Part shown: positions 35,887 to 43,690 of the stretch, one piece after another | How the letters are laid out: every line of letters starts with the position of its first letter | How positions within the stretch are numbered: the stretch's first letter is position 1 | Position numbers and translations under genes: made by a program | The notes under the pieces: model-generated | What the model was told of the DNA's origin: nothing | The model's database searches: none | What the model saw: only the letters and a program-made list of their open reading frames with translations | From: Bog-105 sp965277435 | GTDB taxonomy: Bacteria; Acidobacteriota; Terriglobia; Bryobacterales; Bryobacteraceae | DNA length: 64,000 nt | Direction: 5' to 3' | NCBI GenBank assembly: GCA_965277435.1 | Contig: OZ255821.1 | Span: 4,092,001-4,156,000 of the forward strand

Positions 35887-38013
35887 TTAGTCGCCCATCG
35901 CTCCGACTTCTTCCTGCTTTTCAACCGGTACAGCCGGTGCTGGTTTCATGGCACTTGCCAGCAGCCCATCGAGCGGTACAAAGCCTTCGACTTTCTTTTC
36001 TCCAAGAACGTGCTCGCGATAGAGCCGCGCCATCTTGTCGTTCTCGATCTTCTGTTTCAGGGCTTCATCACGGGCGCGAGTTTTCTCCTCGCGGGCGGTT
36101 TTGGCAATGCCCTTATCGTCTAGATCGTGCTGGCGGTCTGCTTTTACGTGCTCATCCACCAGGACCAGATTGTGTTCTTTATTCGACAGCGGTACTGCCT
36201 TATTGCCGGCGAAGATTTCATGCCGCCCTTTTTCTTCATACCACTTGGTCAGGGTCGACGTCATGTGCATCTTCTCGATAATATTTCTCCAACCCACGCC
36301 GGTGTTATAGGCGCAGAACGAGATCTCGCCTTCCTGCGTGGCGTAGGGAATGATGCACTGCTCGGTCCGGCGGAAATCATAGTTAAAGAGATCCTGGAAC
36401 CACATGCCGGCGATGAAGAGGAAGTTCCAACGGTCGGCTCGACGCTTGTCGATGTCGGCCTTGGTGCGATCGCCAGTGACCTTGCCATATACCTTGGCAT
36501 GATCCTTGCCCGACATGCCGAAACATTTGTCGAACTTGGCAACCAGATCGCTCAGCTTGAAGTGAGTAGGCGATTGAAACGGATCGTAGTTGCGAAGCAG
36601 CGCCAGAGTGACGCCTAGCACGGATGCCTTGCGCCCACGCGCGCCGTCGTTAATGCGGGCGATGTCTTTGGCCAGTTGATCCGCGTGCAGGAAGGCTGTC
36701 ACCGGAACGTGCTCTTTGGTTTCCTTGTCGCACATCACAGCCATACCGATTCCGCAATTGGGATGGCAGCCGCAGCTTAACTGTCCCCAATCCGCGTTCG
36801 GCCCATGTACCAGGTCGGCGAAATCAGAGAAGGTGCTCATGAAGCTGATCGGGAACCAGTCTCGAACCGGTTCGCCAATGCCAGTTTGCGTTTTGACGTC
36901 GTGCGCCAGGTGCGAAAGAGTGTAGCGCTGCGCCTGACGGCGATCAGTGGTTACAGCTTCATCCCGGCCAGTGAACGAAACCGGCTGGAAGGATAGGAAT
37001 GGAATCTTCTTCGGATTGTCGAGCGCGAATTGCACCACCCGTCCAACCTGCTCGTTGTTGATGCCGTTGATGATCGTAATCACCGGAACGATATCCACAC
37101 CGTTGGTCCACAGATTCTCAATGGCCCGCAACTTTACGTCAAACAGGTTGCCAACCGCACGGTGCGAATTGGCGGCATTGCCGATACCGTCGAATTGCAA
37201 ATAGGCATAACGCAAACCCGCTTCGGCGGCTTCTTTACAGAACTCCGGGCGCTTGGCGAATTCAATGCCGTTGGTAGCCGCCTGCACGCTGTTGTAACCG
37301 ACTTTGCGCGCGTAGCGAACAGCATCTAGGAAGTACGGGGAAAGCGTGGGCTCTCCGCCCGAGAACTGTACCGACATCTGACGTCTTGGTTTGATCGAGA
37401 TGGCGTTGTCGAGCAGCGTCTGAATGTCTTCCCAGCTCAACTCATGCACGAAGCCGACCTGGTTCGCATCCATGAAACACGGATCGCACATCATGTTGCA
37501 GCGGTTTGTTAAGTCGATCGTGAGGACAGATCCGCGACCATGCGTGATGGTGCTGGTTCCGTGATCGTGAAGCTTTTCATCGCTGTGCGCTTGGATGTCA
37601 CGGCCCGGAAAAACATCTTCCAGATGCTTGCTGAACTCGGGATCGATCGACATCAGGTCTTCGAACACACCGTGCGTCGGGCATTCCTTGACCATCAGGA
37701 TTTGGCCATCGCGCTCGATGATGCGGGCCTTGATCTCACCTACCGGCTCGTTGAGGAGAATCTTGTAATCGACCTCGCCATCGACAATTCGCTGCCGAAT
37801 CTCCGGGATGCACTTCGGGCAGAGCGAATCGGTCTCACGCGGCCAGCCGAGGGGCGGCTTCATCTTCTGATGGCTCTTCAGCAGCGGCTTGTCCGACCAC
37901 TTCGGGGTGAAGGACTCGTTCTGATTGATCTGGTTAAGCCGGTCGAACACCTGCCAGGCGGCATTCGCGCCGACTGTGACGACCTTTTCGAAGTACTTGA
38001 CTGGTTTATGCAT
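35887..38013 (-). CDS. Tes-like radical SAM enzyme (membrane-spanning lipid synthase family)
   Basis: 708 residues from ATG 38013 (MHKPVKYFEK). Longer frames upstream run through intergenic sequence and are rejected. An N-terminal zinc-finger-like part has LCPKC (Cys65, Cys68) and KECPTHG (Cys111), as in the MJ0619/Tes family. The radical SAM core follows with CNMMCDPC (Cys172/176/179, CxxxCxxC), QFSGGEPTLS, AATNGIEFAK, YLQFDGIG and FQPVSFTGR, which match archaeal tetraether synthase Tes block by block. An extra C-terminal region of about 200 residues is partly charged and helical. Tes joins two lipid tails by carbon-carbon coupling; acidobacteria make membrane-spanning iso-diabolic acid, so a similar reaction is the likely role. 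The exact substrate is inferred. It is transcribed alone, with a structured leader. Confidence 0.82.
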   Translation of the reverse strand: MHKPVKYFEKVVTVGANAAWQVFDRLNQINQNESFTPKWSDKPLLKSHQKMKPPLGWPRETDSLCPKCIPEIRQRIVDGEVDYKILLNEPVGEIKARIIERDGQILMVKECPTHGVFEDLMSIDPEFSKHLEDVFPGRDIQAHSDEKLHDHGTSTITHGRGSVLTIDLTNRCNMMCDPCFMDANQVGFVHELSWEDIQTLLDNAISIKPRRQMSVQFSGGEPTLSPYFLDAVRYARKVGYNSVQAATNGIEFAKRPEFCKEAAEAGLRYAYLQFDGIGNAANSHRAVGNLFDVKLRAIENLWTNGVDIVPVITIINGINNEQVGRVVQFALDNPKKIPFLSFQPVSFTGRDEAVTTDRRQAQRYTLSHLAHDVKTQTGIGEPVRDWFPISFMSTFSDFADLVHGPNADWGQLSCGCHPNCGIGMAVMCDKETKEHVPVTAFLHADQLAKDIARINDGARGRKASVLGVTLALLRNYDPFQSPTHFKLSDLVAKFDKCFGMSGKDHAKVYGKVTGDRTKADIDKRRADRWNFLFIAGMWFQDLFNYDFRRTEQCIIPYATQEGEISFCAYNTGVGWRNIIEKMHMTSTLTKWYEEKGRHEIFAGNKAVPLSNKEHNLVLVDEHVKADRQHDLDDKGIAKTAREEKTRARDEALKQKIENDKMARLYREHVLGEKKVEGFVPLDGLLASAMKPAPAVPVEKQEEVGAMGD

Positions 38014-38073
38014 GATCTGTGAACCGTACGATTCGATAGTCTCCCATAAGCCGAGACGGACTATACGCCTTGA

Positions 38074-38097
38074 CTTGCCTAAAGTATAGGAGGCAAG
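38074..38097. promoter_or_regulatory. Inverted repeat around a -10-like box upstream of the Tes-like gene
   Basis: CTTGCC and GGCAAG are perfectly complementary and separated by 12 bases. On the minus strand the spacer contains TATACT, a good -10 hexamer, about 65 bases before the ATG at 38013. A repressor site overlapping a promoter is the natural reading, but no regulator is identified. Confidence 0.5.
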
Positions 38098-38103
38098 TGC
38101 TCG

Positions 38104-38155
38104 ATTGCCCATAAGATGAAAGCGAACTGCGCCGAATCGAGGTTGTATGGGCAAT
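38104..38155. promoter_or_regulatory. Perfect ten-base inverted repeat upstream of the Tes-like gene
   Basis: ATTGCCCATA (38104-38113) and TATGGGCAAT (38146-38155) are exact reverse complements with a 32-base spacer. They lie just upstream (minus strand) of the CTTGCC/GGCAAG site. The spacing of about 42 bases centre to centre, four helical turns, fits two dimers binding on one face of the DNA. Confidence 0.5.
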
Positions 38156-38227
38156 ATGCGGCCTCGAATAGACTTGTGTTTTAGCTGCAACTTCTTGCGA
38201 TTCAGCAGGTTAAGTGGTTCGCTAGGG

Positions 38228-39007
38228 CTACCAGGCGTGGTAATAGCCATCGCGTTCGAACACCTCCAGCGGGGCCCGAAAAGCCGCTGAAAGCTTCTCT
38301 GAGGTGAGAACGTCTTCTTTGCGCCCATCTACCTGCACAATCCCGTCCCTCAGCAGAACCACGCGATCGATTTCGGGAATAATGTCGTCGAGGTGATGCG
38401 TTACGAGCAGCAGGCCCACGCCGTCGGCGGCCAATCCACGTAGGTGGGTGCGCACCTCGCGCAGCGTTGGAAGATCCAGGCTGGTGGTCGGTTCATCCAG
38501 CAGCAGCGTAGTCGGATTATGGATGAGTGCCCGCGCGATCAAGAGGCGTCTCGCTTCACCGGAGGACAATTCGTCCAGCCAGCGATCCGCCAGATGCGCC
38601 GCTTCGAGTCGCTCCATGGCCGCCCGTGCGGCCAGCATCATCTCCGGCTCCACCAGGTGATTTGGCCAGATGCCGATCGAACCGAAAAAGCCGGAAAGCA
38701 CGAGCTCGATCCCGGTAATTTCACGCGTGCATTGCGCCATCAGGTCGTTGCTGACGATGCCGAGGTGAGTGCGCAAATCGAAGATATTCCAGCTGTCCTG
38801 CCCGAGAATCCGCATGGTCGTATCGGGGCGAAGCAGCGGGTAGCACTCGCGGGTAATGGTCTTGATCAGGGTCGATTTACCGCTACCGTTCGGCCCCAGA
38901 ATCGCGATGTGTTCACCGCTGGCCACTTGCAAATTCAAACCGTTTAGCGCCAGCAATTGGCCGCGCTGTACGTAGACATTTTGGAATTCGAGGAGAGGAG
39001 TCGTCAA
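38228..39007 (-). CDS. ABC transporter ATP-binding protein (ModF/YlmA-like), orphan
   Basis: 259 residues with Walker A GPNGSGKST (about residues 38-46), signature LSSGEARRLLIARAL, Walker B TLLLDEPTTSLD and switch His in LLVTHHLDDI. The sequence is closest in style to single ATPases annotated as iron/molybdate-type (YlmA/ModF-like). No permease or binding protein is adjacent. It ends 214 bases upstream of the Tes-like gene on the same strand and starts 30 bases from the divergent queG. A role unrelated to transport, such as translation or repair, is possible for such orphan ATPases. Confidence 0.85.
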   Translation of the reverse strand: MTTPLLEFQNVYVQRGQLLALNGLNLQVASGEHIAILGPNGSGKSTLIKTITRECYPLLRPDTTMRILGQDSWNIFDLRTHLGIVSNDLMAQCTREITGIELVLSGFFGSIGIWPNHLVEPEMMLAARAAMERLEAAHLADRWLDELSSGEARRLLIARALIHNPTTLLLDEPTTSLDLPTLREVRTHLRGLAADGVGLLLVTHHLDDIIPEIDRVVLLRDGIVQVDGRKEDVLTSEKLSAAFRAPLEVFERDGYYHAW

Positions 39008-39037
39008 AATAAAAGGAGAGAGTAGCAGAAACCAACT

Positions 39038-40144
39038 TTGAGCATTTCAACAGCCGCCGTCAAACAACTAGCCTCAGCGTGCGGATTCGAACTCGTGGGT
39101 GTCACACGAGCAACTCCGATAGAAGACTTCGAACACTTTGCGGGGTGGCGCGCACAAGGCAGGGCGGGCGATATGACTTATCTGACCGACCGGCGCGGTG
39201 ATTTACGCAACGATCCCAGGAACCTGCTCCCATCCGCCCAGAGCATGATTTGCGTGGGCAAACTCTATAACACCGGCGCAGCGCACACCGCGGACAGCGA
39301 TGCAGCGGTTCACGGATGGATCTCGCGTTATGCCTGGGGCGACGATTATCACATCGTGTTACGCCAGCAACTGGAGCGGCTGGTCGAAGAAATTGCTCGA
39401 GAGCACGGCGAGCATTTTGAATCGCGCATCTGCGTCGACACAGCGCCTCTACTCGAACGCTCTTACGCGAGGGCCGCTGGACTTGGTTGGATCGGCAAGA
39501 ATACCTGCCTAATCAATCAGGCCAGCGGTTCCTGGTTCTTTCTGGGGGAAGTGCTCTTGTCCATTGCTTTAGAGCCGGATGACGAACCGGCTAGCGATCG
39601 CTGCGGCACCTGCACGCGCTGTATCGATGCTTGCCCGACCACGGCTCTCGTGCCGGAGGAAAACGGCGGTTGGACGCTTGACGCTCGGCGCTGTATTTCC
39701 TATCTCACAATCGAAAACCGCGGCCCGATCGACCCCGAATTAGCGGCCGCGATGTCGAATCACATCTTCGGGTGCGATATTTGTCAGGATGTGTGTCCTT
39801 GGAATCGTCGCGCGCCGGTGACGAGCGAAATAGCGTTTACGCCGGCCCATTTCGCTCCTTCGTTCGAGCAATTGGCGGCGCTCACCGAAGAAGAGTTTCG
39901 AGCGCTGTTCCGCCATTCGCCGGTCTGGCGGACTAAGTACCGCGGATTCCTGCGCAACGTGGCCCATGCCATTGGCAACTCACAACGCCCGGAATTAGCC
40001 ACATTGTTAGAGAATCTGCAGGACCATGCAGACACCTTAGTTGCGCAGGCGGCGCGCCAGGCGCTGCAGAACCTCAACCGCAGCACGGGAAGGGAGACAC
40101 ATAAATGCGAACTCAACTCTTCCGCCTTTGTTGTTTGGCCCTGA
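39038..40144 (+). CDS. queG: Epoxyqueuosine reductase QueG
   Basis: 368 residues from TTG 39038, with AGGAG some 20 bases upstream. QueG is a cobalamin-dependent iron-sulfur enzyme that reduces epoxyqueuosine to queuosine in tRNA. Signatures: SARYAWGDDYH-like region (ISRYAWGDDYHIVL), VDTAPLLERSYARAAGLGWIGKNTCLI, the two 4Fe-4S clusters in CGTCTRCIDACPTTAL and CDICQDVCPWNRR, and a HEAT-like C-terminus. The 3' end overlaps the next gene by 40 bases in a different frame, so the last dozen residues are unusual and the two genes are probably co-transcribed. Confidence 0.93.
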   Translation: MSISTAAVKQLASACGFELVGVTRATPIEDFEHFAGWRAQGRAGDMTYLTDRRGDLRNDPRNLLPSAQSMICVGKLYNTGAAHTADSDAAVHGWISRYAWGDDYHIVLRQQLERLVEEIAREHGEHFESRICVDTAPLLERSYARAAGLGWIGKNTCLINQASGSWFFLGEVLLSIALEPDDEPASDRCGTCTRCIDACPTTALVPEENGGWTLDARRCISYLTIENRGPIDPELAAAMSNHIFGCDICQDVCPWNRRAPVTSEIAFTPAHFAPSFEQLAALTEEEFRALFRHSPVWRTKYRGFLRNVAHAIGNSQRPELATLLENLQDHADTLVAQAARQALQNLNRSTGRETHKCELNSSAFVVWP

Positions 40145-41310
40145 TTTTTGCGCAGTGGACGGCCGCCGCGCCCTCCCCAGAGCTCGACCCGCTTCATGAT
40201 CCCGGCTTCGTTCACTTTTACAACAACGAGTACGACCAGGCGCTGGCGCTTTTTGAAAGAGAGGCGACTGCGCGCCCGCAGGACCCTGCCGTCTACAACA
40301 ACGTGGCCCAGGCGATTCTGTATCGCGAGATGTATCGGGATGGTTCGCTTGAAAGTCAGCTTGTCACCGGCAGCAACTCGTTTCTGCGTCGTCCCAAGAT
40401 GGAGGTCAGCGCCGAGGATAAAACGCGTTTTCTCGACGCGACCGGCAAAGCACTTGCTTTGAGCGAAGCGCGCCTCAAGGTGAATTCCAACGACGTTCAG
40501 GCGCTCTACGCCATTGTGGTGGCGCATGGTTTACGCTCCAACTTTAGTTTCCTGGTGGAGAAATCGTGGTCGCAGTCGCTGCATGAAGCTGTCGCCGCTC
40601 GCAAGGCCGACGATCGCATTCTTGAAATCGATCCCGGCTTCATCGCCGCCCATCTGATCCGCGGCATCAGCGAATATACGGTCAGCTGCCTGCCCGGTTA
40701 TCTTCGCTTTGTCGGTGCTTTAAATGGCTTTCATGCCGATCGCGAAGACGGCGTGAAGCAGTTGCAGATGGTGGCGAATTCGCAAGCCGGGAACCGCTAC
40801 GATGCGGCCATTCTGCTGGCCGCGATCTACCGGCGGGATCGCCGTCCCAAAGACGCTATCCCCCTGCTAAAAGGCCTTTCGAATACCTTCCCGCGGAACT
40901 ATCTCTTTCGTTTCGAACAGGTCCAGATGTACAGCGATCTGGGGGATAAACCGGCTGCCCTGGCTGTCTTAGCCGATATCGAGAGCGCGCTCCGGCAGGG
41001 CAAGCCCGGTTACGCGAAGCTGCCGCTCGAGCGCGTGCAATATGCCCGGGGCAATCTCTATTTCTGGTATGGCGACCTCGATCAATCGCTCGCCGATTTG
41101 AAACAAGCCACCCGCCGTCCCGACGAGCTTGATCTATCGACCGCTGTGATGGCCTGGCTGCGGCTCGGCCAAGTCTACGACCTGTTAGATGATCGCGCGC
41201 ACGCCGCCGAAGCTTACCGAATGACCATGTCGACCGCCCCCCGCTCGGAAGCCGCTAAAGAAGCCGCCGGTTATCTCGACAAGCCGTACAAGCGTAAGAA
41301 GAAAGACTAG
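40105..41310 (+). CDS. Secreted TPR-repeat protein
   Basis: 401 residues from ATG 40105, preceded by AGGGAG about ten bases upstream. A signal peptide (MRTQLFRLCCLALIFAQWTAAA) leads into TPR-like helical repeats (VHFYNNEYDQALALFEREATARPQDPAVYNNVAQA, AILLAAIYRRDRRPKDAIPLLKGL, ARGNLYFWYGDLDQSLADLKQATR, RLGQVYDLLDDRAHAAEAYRMTM). It ends in a basic tail (KRKKKD). Probable periplasmic protein-protein interaction scaffold. The overlap with queG suggests co-transcription rather than a shared function. Confidence 0.85.
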   Translation: MRTQLFRLCCLALIFAQWTAAAPSPELDPLHDPGFVHFYNNEYDQALALFEREATARPQDPAVYNNVAQAILYREMYRDGSLESQLVTGSNSFLRRPKMEVSAEDKTRFLDATGKALALSEARLKVNSNDVQALYAIVVAHGLRSNFSFLVEKSWSQSLHEAVAARKADDRILEIDPGFIAAHLIRGISEYTVSCLPGYLRFVGALNGFHADREDGVKQLQMVANSQAGNRYDAAILLAAIYRRDRRPKDAIPLLKGLSNTFPRNYLFRFEQVQMYSDLGDKPAALAVLADIESALRQGKPGYAKLPLERVQYARGNLYFWYGDLDQSLADLKQATRRPDELDLSTAVMAWLRLGQVYDLLDDRAHAAEAYRMTMSTAPRSEAAKEAAGYLDKPYKRKKKD

Positions 41311-41329
41311 TGACTGCGAGTCGCTGCTG

Positions 41330-42240
41330 TCATTCCGCAGCTTGTTTCCAGATAGAGCGTAGTGTCCAGAAGTTGATTTGCACGTGATTCCGTCGACCAC
41401 CCGATGTAGTCAGTGAAATGCCGGTACTTTTCGGTTGGGGAAACACCAGGTTTGTCATCGCGATCTCGCCGTCCTGAGCGAAAAGCTCAACAGACGAACG
41501 ATCGACGAAAATGTGTAACTGTAGAGGCTCACTGCCAAGCCGTAAGTGAGCCACAGTCTTGGACGGAAAAGCCTTACTGAAGTATGCACCCGCGCAATGG
41601 GAGCGGTCAACAAACAATTCACTGCTTGCGGCATCATAGCCGACGAGTGTTTCTTCATTGTCTCCTGGCAGCAGCTTCCAAGTAATCTGTTTTGCCTCGC
41701 CGAGCCGGATTGTTGTTTGCAGTTCGAAGGTTTGACTGCGGTAGGGCCAGCGAGCCAACTTGCGATTAAGGTCCACCTCGTTCGTGCTCTCATACTGGAG
41801 TGCATCTCCGCGCAATATATGAAGCTCCTCGACGGGGTGTTGTACCAGCACCAGCGAGCCATCTATTTTCGACAGGCTGAGCGATCTCGCTATCATCATA
41901 GATCCGCGCCAGGGGGGTGTCGGAACGGCTGCCCCATATTGCCAGTTATTCATCCAGCCCATCATCCGTGGAGACTCTGGTCGTGGTTCATCGTTGAAGG
42001 TCAGGGCACAGTAGGAATCTCGACCGTAATCAAGCCAGCGAATTTATCCGGGGCGGCGTCATTCCGGAATCGCGTACCGTCGAATTGACCGACGAAGTAG
42101 TGTTCTCCGGAATAAGCTGCCGCGCTCGACCATTTGACGCCTGGATTCGACCATAGGGGAAACGCCGAACTCCATTCCGCAAGCCAGTCCTCTGCCGTTT
42201 GATGGGGGTTGCTGTCGCAAATGATTCTCCTCCCATCTAG
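41330..42240 (-). pseudogene. GH32 (levanase/invertase-type) glycosidase, 5'-truncated and frameshifted
   Basis: The last 211 residues (41965 down to 41330) are a GH32 C-terminal half: MMGWMNNWQYGAAVPTPPWRGSMM, VLVQHPVEELHILRG and HIFVDRSSVELFAQDGE are hallmark segments. Upstream on the same strand a second frame encodes YFVGQFDGTRFRNDAAPDKFA and the first resumes with WLDYGRDSYCALTFNDEPRPESPR, so a one-base frameshift lies at about 42037-42043. The N-terminal catalytic part with the WMNDPNG nucleophile motif is missing. Farther upstream the frame reads AEDWLAEWSSAFPLWSNPGVKW, which is not GH32-like. The gene is not functional as it stands. No other sucrose- or fructan-use genes are near. Confidence 0.8.
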
Positions 42241-42325
42241 CTCGGGATGGAACTTGCTGGTGGTTGTGCGGCGGTATTCCGTTCAGGCTATTTAGTGTTC
42301 GCAAACTGCCGATTGGAAAGAGTAA

Positions 42326-43690
42326 CTAAGCAACGCGGCCAGCAATGAGTTGGAGGTCGCGAACCAGCAGACCGTATTCCTCTTCGTAGCGTTCGGGCGG
42401 CGCGCGAAGGATAGCGGAAGGATGAATCGTAGCGACAAGTTCTTTGGCCCAGCGATGAGGAAAGAATTTGCCGCGGTCGGTGGTGATGCGGAAGTCGCGA
42501 CCCATCAACGCTTGCGCTGCGGTGGCGCCCAGGCACACCAGGAGCTGCGGTTCGATGGCTGAAAGTTCGGCTTCAAGCCACGGTTTGCAAGCAGATATTT
42601 CAATACCATTCGGCTTGGCATGAATCCGGCGCTTGCCTCGCTCGATGAATTTAAAGTGCTTCACAGCGTTGGTGACGTAAATGGTCTGGCGGTCGAGTCC
42701 GGCTTCGTCCATGGCTTTGTTCAGTAGACGTCCGGCCGGTCCGACAAACGGTTGGCCCTTCACGTCTTCTTCGTCGCCGGGTTGTTCACCGACCATGACT
42801 ACCTTGGCGTCAGGCGGCCCCTGGCCGAAGACGACTTGTGTGGCGTGTTCGAAGAGTTCGCAACCGTGGCAGGCGGGCGCAGCGGCGCGGAGGACTTGCA
42901 AATCGCGGGTGGCGGGAATCCACGGTGTGGCGGATGGTTTTTGATCGGTGGCCATTTGGGTAACTCGGGTATCGGCGGAGGCGAGAAGTTCAGGAATGAT
43001 TTGGGCTTCGGGCAGAGTAGCCCAGTAACGTACAGGCATCTCGGTTTTCATCGCCTTGATTTTGACGCGGGCGGGATTAAAAATCGAAGCGTAGTAGTCC
43101 TTCCAGAGATTTTCGAGGTTGTCTTCGCTGGGGGCGGCGGAACGGGGAACGCCGGGGCCGAAGGTGAGCTCCGTGAGATCCCAGTGAACGCTCGCGTCAG
43201 GCGTGAGGATGGACCACCGCATGCTGCCGAAACGTGCTGCGAACCAGGACGCCATGGCTTTTACAATGTAGTGATCGGGCTGATGCCAGGCAACGAATTG
43301 TTCGGGATCGGCAGCGGGCACTTTGCGGAAGCGCACGAAAGCAGTCATCTTGTGCATGTCGCGGCGCAGAGCTTTTTCCATCAGGCGAAGTTGCCGGACA
43401 TCGTCGTCGACATCGATTTTTAAAAGATGGCGTTCCCCGTGAGTAATGCGGTAGAGAACGCGGTAGAGCAGCGCCCATTTCGCTTCGTCGCGATGTAAAG
43501 CAATAAGTTCGGCTAATTCGAGAAAGTCTTTCGGAACTTTCGGTTGATTGCCGGCGGCCGGCAGCGGAGATTCTTCGAAAAGAGAAGGAGCGTGGCCGGT
43601 CCAAAGGATTTGTTCGGGCGGCTGGTTAGAGAAAAGCAACTGGCGCGCGAGGGCACGCCAAGTTTCGAAGCTGTCTGCCGAGACGATCAT
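42326..43690 (-). CDS. udgX: UdgX-family uracil-DNA glycosylase fused to a DUF4130 domain
   Basis: 454 residues. Residues 1-240 are a DUF4130-type domain (WALLYRVLYRITHGERHLL, AFVRFRKV, FVAWHQPDHYIVK). The C-terminal half is a family 4-like uracil-DNA glycosylase with GEQPGDEEDVKGQPFVGPAGRLL (motif 1), YVTNAVKHFKF, the UdgX-specific loop KRRIH (His357), and HPSAILRAP. In UdgX this His forms a covalent bond with the abasic sugar after uracil removal. The ATG follows directly after the stop of the upstream radical SAM gene, so the two are strictly coupled, as in other bacteria where this pair occurs. Function: uracil recognition and repair of DNA; the DUF4130 part is unexplained. Confidence 0.92.
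   Translation of the reverse strand: MIVSADSFETWRALARQLLFSNQPPEQILWTGHAPSLFEESPLPAAGNQPKVPKDFLELAELIALHRDEAKWALLYRVLYRITHGERHLLKIDVDDDVRQLRLMEKALRRDMHKMTAFVRFRKVPAADPEQFVAWHQPDHYIVKAMASWFAARFGSMRWSILTPDASVHWDLTELTFGPGVPRSAAPSEDNLENLWKDYYASIFNPARVKIKAMKTEMPVRYWATLPEAQIIPELLASADTRVTQMATDQKPSATPWIPATRDLQVLRAAAPACHGCELFEHATQVVFGQGPPDAKVVMVGEQPGDEEDVKGQPFVGPAGRLLNKAMDEAGLDRQTIYVTNAVKHFKFIERGKRRIHAKPNGIEISACKPWLEAELSAIEPQLLVCLGATAAQALMGRDFRITTDRGKFFPHRWAKELVATIHPSAILRAPPERYEEEYGLLVRDLQLIAGRVA

Noticed and set aside
38014..38328. N-terminal extension of the Tes-like protein
   Set aside because: It would run through the inverted-repeat region and into the neighbouring ABC gene, and its composition is not protein-like.
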